Below, piece after piece: positions 26,027 to 35,993 of a stretch of DNA of 64,000 bases. Position 1 is the first letter of the stretch; the number at the start of each line of letters is the position of its first letter. Made by a program: the position numbers and the translations under genes. The notes below the pieces were generated by a model, which saw only the letters and a program-made list of their open reading frames with translations, had not been told where the DNA came from and searched no databases. The stretch covers positions 2,108,001 to 2,172,000 of the forward strand of contig NZ_BTPM01000001.1 of the NCBI RefSeq assembly GCF_036245475.1, given 5' to 3'. Origin of the DNA: Vibrio sp. 10N. GTDB lineage: Bacteria > Pseudomonadota > Gammaproteobacteria > Enterobacterales > Vibrionaceae.

Positions 26027-27592
26027 GTGAATAAAGCCATTAGCATCAATAAACAGGGTCGATTGGAAGTACTTTCTCTCCAAGTGCCTTACGCGCAAGA
26101 CCCAACCAGACTGTTTCACACTTTGTGTGAAAACAAAACTGATAGTCTGCTACTTGAGTCTGCTGAAATCGACTCGAAGCAAGACTTGCAAAGCTTACTG
26201 ATTGTCGATTCCGCGGTTCGTATAGTTTGTGAAGGACACAAAGTACGCTACGAAGCGCTCACCACTAACGGTGTGAATCTTCTTAACATCATTGCTCAAA
26301 ACATCACCCAAGATATTGAGCATACGCTGACAGAAAAAGAGCTCATCGTTCAGTTTGAAATGCCAGACGACACGCTTGATGAAGACTCTCGCCTTCGTGA
26401 GGCTTCATCGTTTGATGCGCTTCGTCTTGTTCAGCACAGCTTTGACCTTACGGGTCTTGATAAAAACGCGATTTTCATGGGCGGTCTGTTTGCCTACGAC
26501 ATCGTGGCAAACTTTGAACCACTTGGTGATGCCGACAAAGCGAACCAATGCCCAGACTTCGTATTCTATGTCGCTGAAAGCCTTCTGGTCGTAGACCATC
26601 AGAAAGAATCTTGCGATTTGCAAACGACACTGTTCAACCACGAATACGCTGAGCTTGCGCGTATTCGTGGCCGAATCACAGAGATTAGCCAGCAGTGTGA
26701 GAACCTAAAAACGGTACCAGCGGCAACGAAAGTTGCTGGCATTGAAGAAGAAGTCAGTATCTCTGATGAAGACTTCTGCCAAATTGTTCGCGACCTTAAA
26801 GAATACGTGGTTCGCGGCGATATCTTCCAAGTGGTCCCGTCTCGCCGCTTTACCCTACCGTGCCCTTCTCCACTTGCGGCATACAAAGAACTTAAGCAAA
26901 GCAACCCAAGCCCTTACATGTTCTACATGCAAGATGAGCTGTTTACTCTGTTTGGTGCCTCGCCAGAGAGTGCACTGAAGTACGGTAAAGATTCCAACCA
27001 AATTGAGATCTACCCGATCGCAGGTACACGCCGTCGCGGCAAAAACGCCGATGGCAGCATCAACAAAGATCTCGACAGCCGCATCGAACTCGAACTGCGT
27101 AGCGACATGAAAGAAAACGCAGAACACATGATGCTGGTTGACCTCGCACGTAATGACGTGGCTCGCATTGCTGAACCAGGCTCTCGCCACGTAGCCGATC
27201 TTTTGAAGACCGACCGTTATAGTCACGTGATGCATTTGGTATCACGCGTAGTGGGTCAGCTTCGCGGTGACCTGGATGCGCTGCACGGTTACCAAGCGTG
27301 TATGAACATGGGAACGCTAACCGGCGCACCAAAGATCCGTGCTATGCAGTTGATTCGTCAATTTGAAGGTCAAACTCGCGGCAGCTACGGAGGCGCAGTT
27401 GGCTACATGAATGGCGGCGGTGATTTGGATACCTGTATCGTTATCCGCTCTGCTTATGTCGAAGATGGCATTGCTCAAGTTCAAGCGGGTGCTGGCGTCG
27501 TATTCGACTCTGACCCTCAATCTGAAGCGGACGAAACTCGTGGTAAGGCGCAAGCCGTCATTTCAGCAATCAAAACGGCGCACAAGGGGTAA
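26027..27592 (+). CDS. trpE: Anthranilate synthase component I
   Basis: Converts chorismate to anthranilate with ammonia or with glutamine-derived ammonia from TrpG; first step of tryptophan synthesis. 521 residues. Seen: N-terminal LLES feedback-site motif (LLLESAEID) that binds tryptophan, then the chorismate-binding domain with FQVVPSRRF, the PIAGTRRRG block, the LVDLARND metal region, GTLTGAPK and the C-terminal QAGAGVV and SEADETRGKAQA. The start is GTG at 26027 with AGGAGC five bases upstream; an ATG frame upstream at 25979 lacks a ribosome site. Confidence 0.96.
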   Translation: MNKAISINKQGRLEVLSLQVPYAQDPTRLFHTLCENKTDSLLLESAEIDSKQDLQSLLIVDSAVRIVCEGHKVRYEALTTNGVNLLNIIAQNITQDIEHTLTEKELIVQFEMPDDTLDEDSRLREASSFDALRLVQHSFDLTGLDKNAIFMGGLFAYDIVANFEPLGDADKANQCPDFVFYVAESLLVVDHQKESCDLQTTLFNHEYAELARIRGRITEISQQCENLKTVPAATKVAGIEEEVSISDEDFCQIVRDLKEYVVRGDIFQVVPSRRFTLPCPSPLAAYKELKQSNPSPYMFYMQDELFTLFGASPESALKYGKDSNQIEIYPIAGTRRRGKNADGSINKDLDSRIELELRSDMKENAEHMMLVDLARNDVARIAEPGSRHVADLLKTDRYSHVMHLVSRVVGQLRGDLDALHGYQACMNMGTLTGAPKIRAMQLIRQFEGQTRGSYGGAVGYMNGGGDLDTCIVIRSAYVEDGIAQVQAGAGVVFDSDPQSEADETRGKAQAVISAIKTAHKG

Positions 27593-27597
27593 TCACG

Positions 27598-28233
27598 ATG
27601 TCTAATAATCCAAAGTCAGTGACTAACACACTCGCCAATATCGTTTTTGTCGATAACTTTGATTCATTCACCTACAACTTGGTGGATCAGTTCCGAAGCC
27701 TAGGCCACAACGTAAAGATTTATCGTAACCATATCGCTGCGGAAAAAATCGCCAAAGCCGTACTAGAGCTAGAGAACCCTGTTGTCGTGCTCTCCCCTGG
27801 CCCTGGCGCACCATCAGATGCTGGCTGCATGCCTGAGCTAATTAAAACCCTTCGTGGCAAAGTACCGATGATCGGTATTTGCCTTGGCCACCAAGCGATT
27901 GTCGAAGCCTACGGCGGTGTCGTTGCTGGTGCCGGTGAAATCATTCACGGTAAAGTATCGATGATGGCGCATGACAATCATGCCATCTACCAAGGTTTAC
28001 CTTCACCGCTAGCCATTGCGCGCTATCACTCACTGGTGGCAACAAAAGTGCCTGAGTCACTAGAAGTGACCGCTCAAGTAGATGGGCTAGTGATGTCAGT
28101 GGCGAACGAACAAGATCGTATCTGTGGCTTCCAGTTCCACCCTGAGTCAATTATGACGACATATGGTGCGACACTGCTGAGTAATGCTATCGCGTGGGCA
28201 ACTGAACAGTCTGTTGAATCAAAATCGGCTTAA
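27598..28233 (+). CDS. trpG: Anthranilate synthase component II (glutamine amidotransferase)
   Basis: Hydrolyses glutamine to supply ammonia to TrpE. 211 residues. Seen: oxyanion loop SPGPGAPSDAG, nucleophilic cysteine in GICLGHQ near residue 93, and catalytic His-Glu in FQFHPES near 180. It is a separate gene, not fused to trpD as in E. coli. Starts five bases after trpE, with AAGGGG as ribosome site. Confidence 0.96.
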   Translation: MSNNPKSVTNTLANIVFVDNFDSFTYNLVDQFRSLGHNVKIYRNHIAAEKIAKAVLELENPVVVLSPGPGAPSDAGCMPELIKTLRGKVPMIGICLGHQAIVEAYGGVVAGAGEIIHGKVSMMAHDNHAIYQGLPSPLAIARYHSLVATKVPESLEVTAQVDGLVMSVANEQDRICGFQFHPESIMTTYGATLLSNAIAWATEQSVESKSA

Positions 28234-28262
28234 CAAATCAAACAACTCAAGGAATCGTAATT

Positions 28263-29264
28263 ATGGAAAACATCATCAACAAACTTTACGACCAACTGGA
28301 TCTAACTCAAGAAGAGAGCCAGTCGTTGTTTGACACTATTATTAAAGGTGAGCTAGACCCAATCTTAATGTCTGCGGCCCTTACAGCTCTGAAAATCAAA
28401 GGCGAAACGCCTGACGAAATAGCAGGTGCGGCAAAAGCGCTACTTGCTAACGCCAACCCATTCCCTCGTCCGGATTATCACTTTGCCGATATCGTGGGCA
28501 CAGGCGGCGACGGTGCCAACACCATCAACATCTCAACCACAGCAGCGTTTGTGGCAGCGGCGTGCGGCCTTAAAGTGGCAAAACACGGTAACCGTGGCGT
28601 ATCGAGCAAGTCTGGGTCTTCCGATCTTCTTGACTCATTTGGTATCGACTTGGCAATGTCTGCGGAAGATACCCGCAGCGCTGTCGATGAAATTGGCGTC
28701 GCTTTCCTGTTTGCGCCGCAATATCACGGTGGCGTACGCCATGCCATGCCAGTGCGTCAAACCATGAAAACTCGCACCATCTTTAACATCTTAGGCCCAC
28801 TGATTAACCCAGCGCGCCCTAACATCGAGTTGATGGGTGTTTATGATGCAAAACTGGTTCGTCCTATCGCCGAAACCATGTTACAAATGGGTATGAAGCG
28901 TGCAGCCGTCGTTCACGGTAGTGGCTTGGATGAAGTTGCTATTCACGGCGAAACTCTGGTCGCTGAAATTCAAGATGGCAAGATCACCGAATACACGCTA
29001 ACGCCTGCAGACTTCGGTTTAGAGTCTTACCCACTCGAAACAATTAAAGGTGGTGAGCCAGAAGAGAACCGCGCCATCATCACTAATATGCTAACGGGTA
29101 AAGGAACAGACGCGCAGTTAGGCGCAGTTGCGGTAAACGTTGCGCTGCTAATGAAACTATTTGGTCACGAAGACCTCAAAGCCAATGCAGCACAAGCCAT
29201 CGAAGCGATGAACTCAGGTAAAGCTTACGAGCTGGTTCAAAAGCTGGCAGCACACGGCAAGTAA
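28263..29264 (+). CDS. trpD: Anthranilate phosphoribosyltransferase
   Basis: Transfers phosphoribose from PRPP to anthranilate, step 2 of the pathway. 333 residues. Seen: the PRPP loop GTGGDGANTINIST near residue 80, KHGNRGVSSKSGS near 108, and GPLINPARP. Good AAGGA site. 29 bases after trpG. Free-standing rather than fused with TrpG. Confidence 0.96.
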   Translation: MENIINKLYDQLDLTQEESQSLFDTIIKGELDPILMSAALTALKIKGETPDEIAGAAKALLANANPFPRPDYHFADIVGTGGDGANTINISTTAAFVAAACGLKVAKHGNRGVSSKSGSSDLLDSFGIDLAMSAEDTRSAVDEIGVAFLFAPQYHGGVRHAMPVRQTMKTRTIFNILGPLINPARPNIELMGVYDAKLVRPIAETMLQMGMKRAAVVHGSGLDEVAIHGETLVAEIQDGKITEYTLTPADFGLESYPLETIKGGEPEENRAIITNMLTGKGTDAQLGAVAVNVALLMKLFGHEDLKANAAQAIEAMNSGKAYELVQKLAAHGK

Positions 29265-29289
29265 CTCGACGAATCAACAGGAAGAAACA

Positions 29290-30654
29290 ATGGAAACAGT
29301 ATTAGCAAAAATCGTCGATGATAAGAAGATTTGGGTTGAGGAGCGCAAGCAAACTCAGCCATTAGAGAGCTTTAAAGCGGATCTTGTTCCGTCAGATCGC
29401 AGCTTCTATGGCGCGCTATCGACAGGTAAAACCGCGTTCATTCTAGAGTGCAAAAAAGCATCACCATCAAAAGGTCTTATCCGTGATGACTTTGACCTCG
29501 ACTACATTGCTTCGGTCTACAACAACCACGCTAGCGCAATTTCGGTACTGACGGATGAAAAGTACTTCCAAGGCAACTACGACTTCCTGCCGCAAGTACG
29601 CCGTCAAGTTAAGCAGCCTGTACTTTGTAAAGACTTCATGATCGATACCTATCAAGTGTATCTCGCTCGTCACTACAATGCTGATGCTATCTTACTCATG
29701 CTCTCTGTACTCAATGATGACGAGTACCGTGAGCTTGCTGAAGTCGCTGAATCACTAGAGCTAGACATTTTGACTGAAGTTAGCAACGAAGAAGAGCTTG
29801 AGCGTGCGATTGCGCTTGGCGCTAAGGTCGTTGGTATTAACAACCGCAACCTTCGCGATTTGTCGGTTAACTTAGATCGCACCAAGGAACTGGCACCGAA
29901 ACTGCCACAAGGCACCATCATTATTTCTGAGTCTGGTATCTACAACCACCAGCAGGTTCGTGATCTTTGCCACTACGCAAACGGCTTCCTAATCGGCAGC
30001 TCGCTCATGGCAGAAGACAACCTTGAACTTGCCGTTCGTAAAGTGCTGCTAGGTGAAAACAAAGTATGCGGCCTAACTCATGCCGATGATGCAGCGAAGG
30101 CTTACCAAGCTGGTGCGGTAAAAGGCGGTCTTATCTTTGTTGAAAAGTCACCTCGTTACGTTAATGTCGAGGCTGCTCGTATGGTAATGAGCGGCGCACC
30201 TCTTGAGTTTGTTGGCGTGTTTCAAAACCACGATGTCGAGTTCGTCGCTAACACCGCGAATCAATTAAAGCTATCAGCAGTTCAGCTTCACGGTGACGAA
30301 GACCAAGCTTATGTGGATGCGTTAACTACTCTTCTCAGCGATGACGTAAAAATCTGGAAAGCACACGGCGTAACCGATGCTATGCCAGATTTAACAACCA
30401 TCAAGGTCGACCGCCATCTACTGGATGCAAAAGTTGGCGAGCAGTCCGGTGGTACGGGTCAACGCTTTGATTGGCAACTGTTAAACGATACGAATGATGT
30501 GATGCTGGCCGGCGGGTTGTCTCCAGACAATGTTAAGCAAGCCAGTACCCTTGGCTGCATCGGACTAGACTTAAACTCAGGAGTCGAGTCAGCACCAGGA
30601 AAGAAAGACGCAGAGAAACTGAACCAAGCGTTTGCGCTAATCAGAGATTATTAA
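29290..30654 (+). CDS. trpCF: Bifunctional indole-3-glycerol phosphate synthase / phosphoribosylanthranilate isomerase
   Basis: Two-domain enzyme for steps 3 and 4, 454 residues, as in E. coli TrpC. N-terminal TrpC barrel about 1-255: catalytic lysine in FILECKKASPSKG, LCKDFMID, EVSNEEELERA, ISESGIY. C-terminal TrpF barrel from about 256: general-base cysteine in KVCGLTHADDA, QLHGDE and the aspartate in LDLNSGVE. AGGAAG ribosome site. The gap to trpB holds a strong stem-loop. Confidence 0.95.
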   Translation: METVLAKIVDDKKIWVEERKQTQPLESFKADLVPSDRSFYGALSTGKTAFILECKKASPSKGLIRDDFDLDYIASVYNNHASAISVLTDEKYFQGNYDFLPQVRRQVKQPVLCKDFMIDTYQVYLARHYNADAILLMLSVLNDDEYRELAEVAESLELDILTEVSNEEELERAIALGAKVVGINNRNLRDLSVNLDRTKELAPKLPQGTIIISESGIYNHQQVRDLCHYANGFLIGSSLMAEDNLELAVRKVLLGENKVCGLTHADDAAKAYQAGAVKGGLIFVEKSPRYVNVEAARMVMSGAPLEFVGVFQNHDVEFVANTANQLKLSAVQLHGDEDQAYVDALTTLLSDDVKIWKAHGVTDAMPDLTTIKVDRHLLDAKVGEQSGGTGQRFDWQLLNDTNDVMLAGGLSPDNVKQASTLGCIGLDLNSGVESAPGKKDAEKLNQAFALIRDY

Positions 30655-30682
30655 CGGTCTGCAAAACACTAAGAATGATTAA

Positions 30683-30728
30683 AACTTGCTCGATAACCAA
30701 TACGCACACGCAAGTGCTCGAGCAAGTT
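30683..30728 (+). other. Stem-loop in the trpCF-trpB gap
   Basis: Perfect 11-bp inverted repeat AACTTGCTCGA (30683-30693) and TCGAGCAAGTT (30718-30728). Its loop contains a second hairpin, GCAC (30704-30707) with GTGC (30714-30717), which stacks directly on the right arm. It sits six bases before the TTGAGGA ribosome site of trpB and has no U-run, so it is not a simple terminator. Confidence 0.85.
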
Positions 30729-30747
30729 GACTATTGAGGATTTAACC

Positions 30748-31938
30748 ATGTCTAAATTAGATGCCTACTTTGGCGAATACGGTGGACAATTTGTGCCACA
30801 GATCCTGGTACCAGCACTGGATCAACTCGAGCAAGCTTTCATTGATGCCCAAGACGATCCAGAGTTTCGCTCTGAGTTCATGGAGTTGCTACAAGAATAC
30901 GCAGGCCGCCCAACAGCACTCACTCTAACTCGCAACCTAACCAAGGGTACTAAAACCAAGCTGTACCTAAAGCGTGAAGACCTTCTTCATGGCGGCGCGC
31001 ACAAAACCAACCAAGTACTGGGTCAAGCACTACTGGCTAAGCGCATGGGCAAAAACGAAATCATCGCAGAAACGGGCGCTGGCCAACACGGCGTAGCGAC
31101 GGCTCTTGCTTGTGCTCTATTGGGTCTGAAATGCCGCGTGTACATGGGTGCAAAAGACGTTGAGCGTCAAAGTCCGAACGTATTCCGTATGCGCTTAATG
31201 GGCGCAGAAGTGATTCCAGTACACTCTGGCTCTTCAACACTAAAAGATGCGTGTAACGAAGCACTGCGTGACTGGTCAGCAAGTTACGAAGATGCGCACT
31301 ACCTACTTGGTACTGCAGCAGGTCCTCACCCATTCCCAACCATCGTACGTGAATTCCAGCGCATGATTGGCGAAGAGACCAAGAACCAAGTATTAGCGCG
31401 CGAAGGCAAACTGCCTGACGCGGTAATTGCTTGTGTGGGCGGTGGCTCTAACGCTATCGGCATGTTCGCAGATTTCATCGAAGAAGAATCTGTACGCCTC
31501 ATTGGTGTTGAGCCAGCAGGTCTAGGCATCGACACCGATCAGCACGGTGCGCCACTTAAACATGGTACAACGGGTATCTTCTTTGGTATGAAAGCGCCAT
31601 TAATGCAAGATCCAAATGGCCAGATTGAAGAGTCTTACTCGGTGTCAGCAGGTCTGGACTTCCCATCTGTGGGCCCTCAACACGCTCACCTAAATGCGAC
31701 TGGCCGTGCTGAATACGGTGCTATTACCGATGATGAAGCACTAGATGCATTCCAGGAGCTAGCACGCCACGAAGGTATTATCCCAGCGCTTGAGTCTTCT
31801 CACGCCTTAGCTTACGCCCTTAAAATGGCGCGTGAAAACCCAGAAAAAGAACAGCTTCTTGTCGTCAACCTATCTGGTCGTGGTGACAAAGATATCTTCA
31901 CTGTACACGACATTCTAAAAGACAAAGGAGTAATGTAA
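30748..31938 (+). CDS. trpB: Tryptophan synthase beta chain
   Basis: Joins indole and serine with pyridoxal phosphate; forms the alpha2-beta2 complex with TrpA. 396 residues. Seen: PLP lysine in [11 protein letters not shown] near residue 86, GAGQHG, and the phosphate-binding loop [11 protein letters not shown] at 30748 follows TTGAGGA and gives the conserved [18 protein letters not shown]; an upstream in-frame start at 30727 lies in the stem-loop. The stop overlaps the trpA start. Confidence 0.97.
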   Translation: MSKLDAYFGEYGGQFVPQILVPALDQLEQAFIDAQDDPEFRSEFMELLQEYAGRPTALTLTRNLTKGTKTKLYLKREDLLHGGAHKTNQVLGQALLAKRMGKNEIIAETGAGQHGVATALACALLGLKCRVYMGAKDVERQSPNVFRMRLMGAEVIPVHSGSSTLKDACNEALRDWSASYEDAHYLLGTAAGPHPFPTIVREFQRMIGEETKNQVLAREGKLPDAVIACVGGGSNAIGMFADFIEEESVRLIGVEPAGLGIDTDQHGAPLKHGTTGIFFGMKAPLMQDPNGQIEESYSVSAGLDFPSVGPQHAHLNATGRAEYGAITDDEALDAFQELARHEGIIPALESSHALAYALKMARENPEKEQLLVVNLSGRGDKDIFTVHDILKDKGVM

Positions 31939-32756
31939 TGAGCCTGAATCAAGACCGTTATAAAGAGATGTTCGCTCGCCTAGGCGAGAAGAACCAAGGC
32001 GCATTCGTACCTTTCGTCACTATGGGCGATCCAAGCCCAGAACTGTCACTACAAATCATGGAGACCTTGATTGAGTCTGGTGCTGACGCGCTAGAGCTGG
32101 GTATGCCATTCTCAGATCCTCAGGCAGATGGTCCAACGATTCAGGGTGCAAACATCCGTGCATTGGACGCGAAAACAACACCAACGATCTGCTTCGAGCT
32201 GCTAGCTAAAGTTCGCGAAAAATACCCAGAGACACCTATCGGCCTACTGATGTATGCCAACCTAGTTTACTCAAAAGGCTTAGATGCCTTTTACAAACAA
32301 TGTGCTGATGTAGGCGTTGACTCGGTACTGATTGCCGACGTTCCAACTAACGAAAGCAAAGAGTTTGTAGAAGCAGCACATAAACACGGTGTTCACCCTA
32401 TCTTCATTGCTCCACCAACAGCAAGCGAAGCGACGATTGAGCAAGTAGCGAAACTTGGCGGCGGCTACACTTACCTGCTTTCTCGCGCAGGTGTAACCGG
32501 CACAGAGACCAAAGCAAACATGCCGATGAACACTCAACTCGACAAACTCAATAAGTTTGATGCACCGCCATCGCTGCTTGGTTTTGGTATTTCAGAGCCA
32601 GAGCAAGTTAAGCAAGCGCTCGACGCTGGTGCTGCTGGCGCAATCTCAGGCTCGGCGGTTGTAAAAATCATCGAGAAAAACCTCGATGCACCAGAAACCA
32701 TGTTGAGCGAGCTGGCTCAATTTGTTAAATCTATGAAAGCAGCGACTCAACGTTAA
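31938..32756 (+). CDS. trpA: Tryptophan synthase alpha chain
   Basis: Cleaves indole-3-glycerol phosphate to indole, passed through a tunnel to TrpB. 272 residues. Seen: catalytic Glu in [11 protein letters not shown] near residue 50 and Asp in SDPQADGP near 61, [10 protein letters not shown] and the phosphate site GFGISEP and GAISGSAVV. Shares a base with the trpB stop. Last gene of the operon. Confidence 0.97.
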   Translation: MSLNQDRYKEMFARLGEKNQGAFVPFVTMGDPSPELSLQIMETLIESGADALELGMPFSDPQADGPTIQGANIRALDAKTTPTICFELLAKVREKYPETPIGLLMYANLVYSKGLDAFYKQCADVGVDSVLIADVPTNESKEFVEAAHKHGVHPIFIAPPTASEATIEQVAKLGGGYTYLLSRAGVTGTETKANMPMNTQLDKLNKFDAPPSLLGFGISEPEQVKQALDAGAAGAISGSAVVKIIEKNLDAPETMLSELAQFVKSMKAATQR

Positions 32757-32777
32757 TCGCTCAAATATCACTTTGAG

Positions 32778-32808
32778 AGGTTGCACTTTAGGTGCAACCT
32801 TTTTTTTA
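32778..32808 (+). terminator. Terminator of the trp operon
   Basis: Perfect 9-bp stem AGGTTGCAC/GTGCAACCT, loop TTTAG, then eight T. Confidence 0.95.
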
Positions 32809-33080
32809 CATATCACTTTTCCGTCCAACCTCATCATCCATTTTCCTGAACAAACCTTAACCAACACTAATTCAACCAACCAATAGCAAACGTTTGCTTT
32901 CGAGTATTCGTTCACCATTTATTCGGTTTTTTCGCGGTTTTTCTTGTGATTTCGATTTATGAGGTTGCACAGAGTGCTAAATAAGTGTAAAAATTGCCAT
33001 CGACGATTAGTCTGACATTTACCGTTCAAATAGAAGACTATCCTAGGAATTGATAAATAATTAGCACAGGAGTTAAGGAA
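32809..33080 (+). promoter_or_regulatory. Promoter region of the symporter gene with a LacI/PurR-type operator
   Basis: The gap has no gene. Its clearest feature is the perfect 12-bp palindrome GCAAACGTTTGC (32886-32897), flanked by AT-rich sequence. This is the core of PurR and related LacI-family operators. The symporter reading frame starts 183 bases downstream. No strong -35/-10 pair was found by eye. Confidence 0.6.
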
Positions 33081-34337
33081 GTGTTAAAGAAAAAGTTGAT
33101 GCTAAATAACATTGGCATCCAGGTCGTGATTGCAATGATCCTCGGTACCTTCGTTGGTGCCTCTATGGGTGACTCTGCGTCTATGTTTGCGCCACTTGGT
33201 ACCATCTTCATCAATCTAATCAAGATGTTGGTGATCCCTCTGGTTGCCGTTGCCCTAATTTCTGGTGCAGCAGGCCTTGGCAACAGCAGCAACGCAGGTA
33301 AAGTTGGTGTTACAACGCTCGCTTACTTCGGTCTTACTTCGGCGCTTGCCGTCGCACTGGCTCTTATCATGGGCGAAGTGTTCCAACCAGGCATGAACAT
33401 CGATACAGCTGGTATCGAAGGCATGTTCTCATCTGAATACGCTTCAAAAGGTGAACTACCCACTTTCTGGGCTACCGTAACCGGTATGATCCCAACCAAC
33501 GTTTTCCAGTCGCTTAATGAAGCAAACATCCTGCAGATCCTAGTGTTCTGTTTGTTCTTCGGTATTGGTCTATCTAAGCTTGAAGCAACTCGCCGCGACC
33601 CACTACTTAACGGTGTAAACGCTATCGTTGACGTGATGGTATGGATGATCAACAAAGTAATGATCATCGCACCAATCGGTGTATTTGGTCTAATGGCAGA
33701 AGCGGTCGGTACATTCGGTTTTGGCGCACTCATGGTTGTGTTCAAGCTGTTCGTGGTTTACATCGCTGCTATCCTAATCTTCGGCTTCGTAGCTTACCCA
33801 CTGATGATTCAACTGTTCACTAAGACTTCGGCTAAGAAGTTCATCAGTGCAATGAAAAAGCCGCAAGCTGTTGCCCTATCAACGGCTTCATCAATGGCGA
33901 CTCTACCTGTCACTATGGACACAGTAGAGAAAGAGCTTGGTGTTAAGAACTCTACCGCATCATTCGTTCTTCCTCTAGGTGCGACGATCAACATGTCTGG
34001 TAACGCGATCTACTACGGTCTAGTTGCTATCTTCTTTGCACAGCTGTTCAACATTGACCTATCAATGGGTGCTTACATTGCCATCATCGTGACGTCTACC
34101 CTGGGCGCAGTTGGTCAAGCAGGTGTTCCTGGTCCTTCATTCCTTGTTGTAGCAGTACTGCTAGCGGCAGGTATTCCAATCGAAGGTCTACCGCTACTGT
34201 TCGCTCTTGACCGTATCTTTGACATGATCCGTACTGCGCTAAACATCACAGGTGACGCGGCATGTGCGGTTATCGTTGATGCATTGGTTGAAGAAGAAGC
34301 TGAGCAAGAAGCACAGCTTGAAAAACAACAAGCCTAG
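33081..34337 (+). CDS. Dicarboxylate/amino acid:cation symporter (DAACS family)
   Basis: Inner-membrane Na+- or H+-coupled carrier of the glutamate/C4-dicarboxylate (GltP/DctA) family, 418 residues. Seen: about eight TM segments and two re-entrant loops; the serine-rich tip of hairpin 1 (STASSMATLP), the TM7 NMxGxx-like block (TINMSGNAIYYG), the hairpin 2 loop GAVGQAGVPG, and the TM8 substrate helix (DRIFDMIRTALNITGDAACAVIVD). The NMSG in place of NMDG/NMTG and the A-G-V-P tip make exact substrate doubtful. The start is GTG with AGGAG eight bases upstream. Monocistronic. Confidence 0.88.
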   Translation: MLKKKLMLNNIGIQVVIAMILGTFVGASMGDSASMFAPLGTIFINLIKMLVIPLVAVALISGAAGLGNSSNAGKVGVTTLAYFGLTSALAVALALIMGEVFQPGMNIDTAGIEGMFSSEYASKGELPTFWATVTGMIPTNVFQSLNEANILQILVFCLFFGIGLSKLEATRRDPLLNGVNAIVDVMVWMINKVMIIAPIGVFGLMAEAVGTFGFGALMVVFKLFVVYIAAILIFGFVAYPLMIQLFTKTSAKKFISAMKKPQAVALSTASSMATLPVTMDTVEKELGVKNSTASFVLPLGATINMSGNAIYYGLVAIFFAQLFNIDLSMGAYIAIIVTSTLGAVGQAGVPGPSFLVVAVLLAAGIPIEGLPLLFALDRIFDMIRTALNITGDAACAVIVDALVEEEAEQEAQLEKQQA

Positions 34338-34358
34338 TATTAACTAGTGGATACCAAG

Positions 34359-34393
34359 ACGGGTTGTCACCTTTAGTGGCAACCCGTTTTTTT
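34359..34393 (+). terminator. Terminator after the symporter gene
   Basis: Stem ACGGGTTGTCAC with GTGGCAACCCGT (one G-T pair), loop CTTTA, followed by seven T. Confidence 0.93.
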
Positions 34394-34535
34394 ATTGTTT
34401 TTTGCAAACATTGAAGTGCTAGTGGATCATAACACTGAAAACTGTGTTCTTGTTTACAATAGTTAACTGACGTTTGCTCTCAAGCGGCATTTGGTTACAC
34501 TAACCACACGATTTATAGAAAGGTCTAACTGAGCC

Positions 34536-35108
34536 ATGAAGCAACTGCTCGATTTCATCCCTCTGATTATTTTCTTCGTTCTTTATAAGATGCAGGATAT
34601 CTATGTCGCTACCGGAGCACTTATCGTCGCCACCGCGGTGCAAGTTGCTGTCACTTATTGGTTATATAAAACCGTTGAAAAAATGCAGCTGATTACTTTT
34701 GCGATGGTCGCTGTTTTTGGCGGTATGACCCTGTTCTTCCACGATGACAACTTCATTAAGTGGAAAGTCACCATTGTTTACGCGTTGTTTGCGATTGCGC
34801 TCACCGTCACTCATGCCATGGGCCGTGGTTTGATCAAAGGCATGCTGGGTAAAGAGATCACGCTATCGGAGCGCGTTTGGACTAAAGTTAATTATGCATG
34901 GGTCGGATTTTTCTCGTTTTGCGCTGGCCTCAATATCTATGTGGCCTTCGCGTTACCCCTTGATGTTTGGGTCAACTTCAAGGTGTTTGGGCTCTTGACA
35001 GCAACACTGCTATTTACCGTGATAACCGGGATTTACATCTATAAGCACATGCCAAAAGACGCGCAGGATAAAGCCACCAAAAATGAGAACCAAGATCATA
35101 CATCTTGA
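34536..35108 (+). CDS. yciB: Inner membrane septation protein YciB/IspA
   Basis: Multi-pass inner-membrane protein linked to intracellular septation and cell-envelope homeostasis; biochemical role unclear. 190 residues, family length about 180. Seen: five to six hydrophobic segments, N-terminal [18 protein letters not shown], the [21 protein letters not shown] block and [17 protein letters not shown], all typical. yciB, yciA and yciI follow each other as in E. coli. Confidence 0.94.
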   Translation: MKQLLDFIPLIIFFVLYKMQDIYVATGALIVATAVQVAVTYWLYKTVEKMQLITFAMVAVFGGMTLFFHDDNFIKWKVTIVYALFAIALTVTHAMGRGLIKGMLGKEITLSERVWTKVNYAWVGFFSFCAGLNIYVAFALPLDVWVNFKVFGLLTATLLFTVITGIYIYKHMPKDAQDKATKNENQDHTS

Positions 35109-35194
35109 TCACTGGTGGATCTTTTGTATACTCCGCGAACGATTAAGAATCAGCGACCTACGGGTCGCTGTGCTGTTTCTGGAAGACAATAAAC

Positions 35195-35596
35195 ATGACG
35201 AATACAACATCGAACACTCCTAAAGGCCAGTTAATCATTCGCACACTGGCGATGCCTGAAAACACCAATGCTAATGGTGATATTTTCGGTGGTTGGATCA
35301 TGTCTCAACTTGATCTTGCTGGCGGTATTCTTGCCAAAGAGATTTCTCATGGCCGCATCGTCACCGTGTCCGTATCAGGGATCACTTTTAAACACCCAGT
35401 TAAGGTAGGTGACGTCGTATGTTGCTACGGTGAGTGTACCAAGATTGGTAACACATCGATGTCTATCAACCTTGAAGTCTGGGTGAAACCAGTTAGAGTT
35501 GAAGGTGTTGGTGAACGCTATCAAGTATGTGAGGCGACCTTCAATTACGTTGCTATCGATGTAAATGGGCGCCCACGTCCAATTAATCCAAATTAA
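35195..35596 (+). CDS. yciA: Acyl-CoA thioester hydrolase YciA
   Basis: Hot-dog-fold thioesterase with broad acyl-CoA specificity, 133 residues. Seen: TLAMPENTNANGDIFGGWIMSQLDLAGG with the catalytic Asp of the NxxGDIFGG motif, HPVKVGDVVCCYGE and SINLEVWV. Cytosolic, likely hexameric. GGAAG ribosome site. Between yciB and yciI. Confidence 0.94.
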   Translation: MTNTTSNTPKGQLIIRTLAMPENTNANGDIFGGWIMSQLDLAGGILAKEISHGRIVTVSVSGITFKHPVKVGDVVCCYGECTKIGNTSMSINLEVWVKPVRVEGVGERYQVCEATFNYVAIDVNGRPRPINPN

Positions 35597-35679
35597 GCGA
35601 CGGCTAACGATGACTTTTCAGTGAAAAAGTGACATCTTATAGGACGATTAAGTTACTGAACTATTTGAAGGATACAAAT

Positions 35680-35976
35680 ATGTGGTACGTTATTTTTTCT
35701 CAAGATGTCGAGAACTCGCTAGAAAAGCGTCTGAGTGTACGCCCACAGCACCTAGAAAGACTTCAAGCACTTAGAGACGAAGGTCGCCTATTAACCGCAG
35801 GTCCAATGCCAGCGATTGATAGTGACAATCCAGGCGAAGCTGGATTCACTGGCTCGACTGTCATTGCTGAGTTTGACTCTCTAGACGCCGCACAAGCATG
35901 GGCCGATGCCGATCCATACATTGAAGCTGGCGTTTATCAAAACGTGATCGTCAAACCGTTTAAGAAAGTATTCTAA
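35680..35976 (+). CDS. yciI: YciI-family protein
   Basis: Small ferredoxin-like-fold protein of 98 residues; function not established, some relatives are dehydrochlorinases. Seen: [26 protein letters not shown] and the [22 protein letters not shown] block with the conserved Asp-Pro-Tyr. ATG at 35680 has a GAAGGA site; an earlier in-frame start at 35629 does not. aspS follows after 17 bases. Confidence 0.93.
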   Translation: MWYVIFSQDVENSLEKRLSVRPQHLERLQALRDEGRLLTAGPMPAIDSDNPGEAGFTGSTVIAEFDSLDAAQAWADADPYIEAGVYQNVIVKPFKKVF

Positions 35977-35993
35977 AAGCGATACATAGCATA

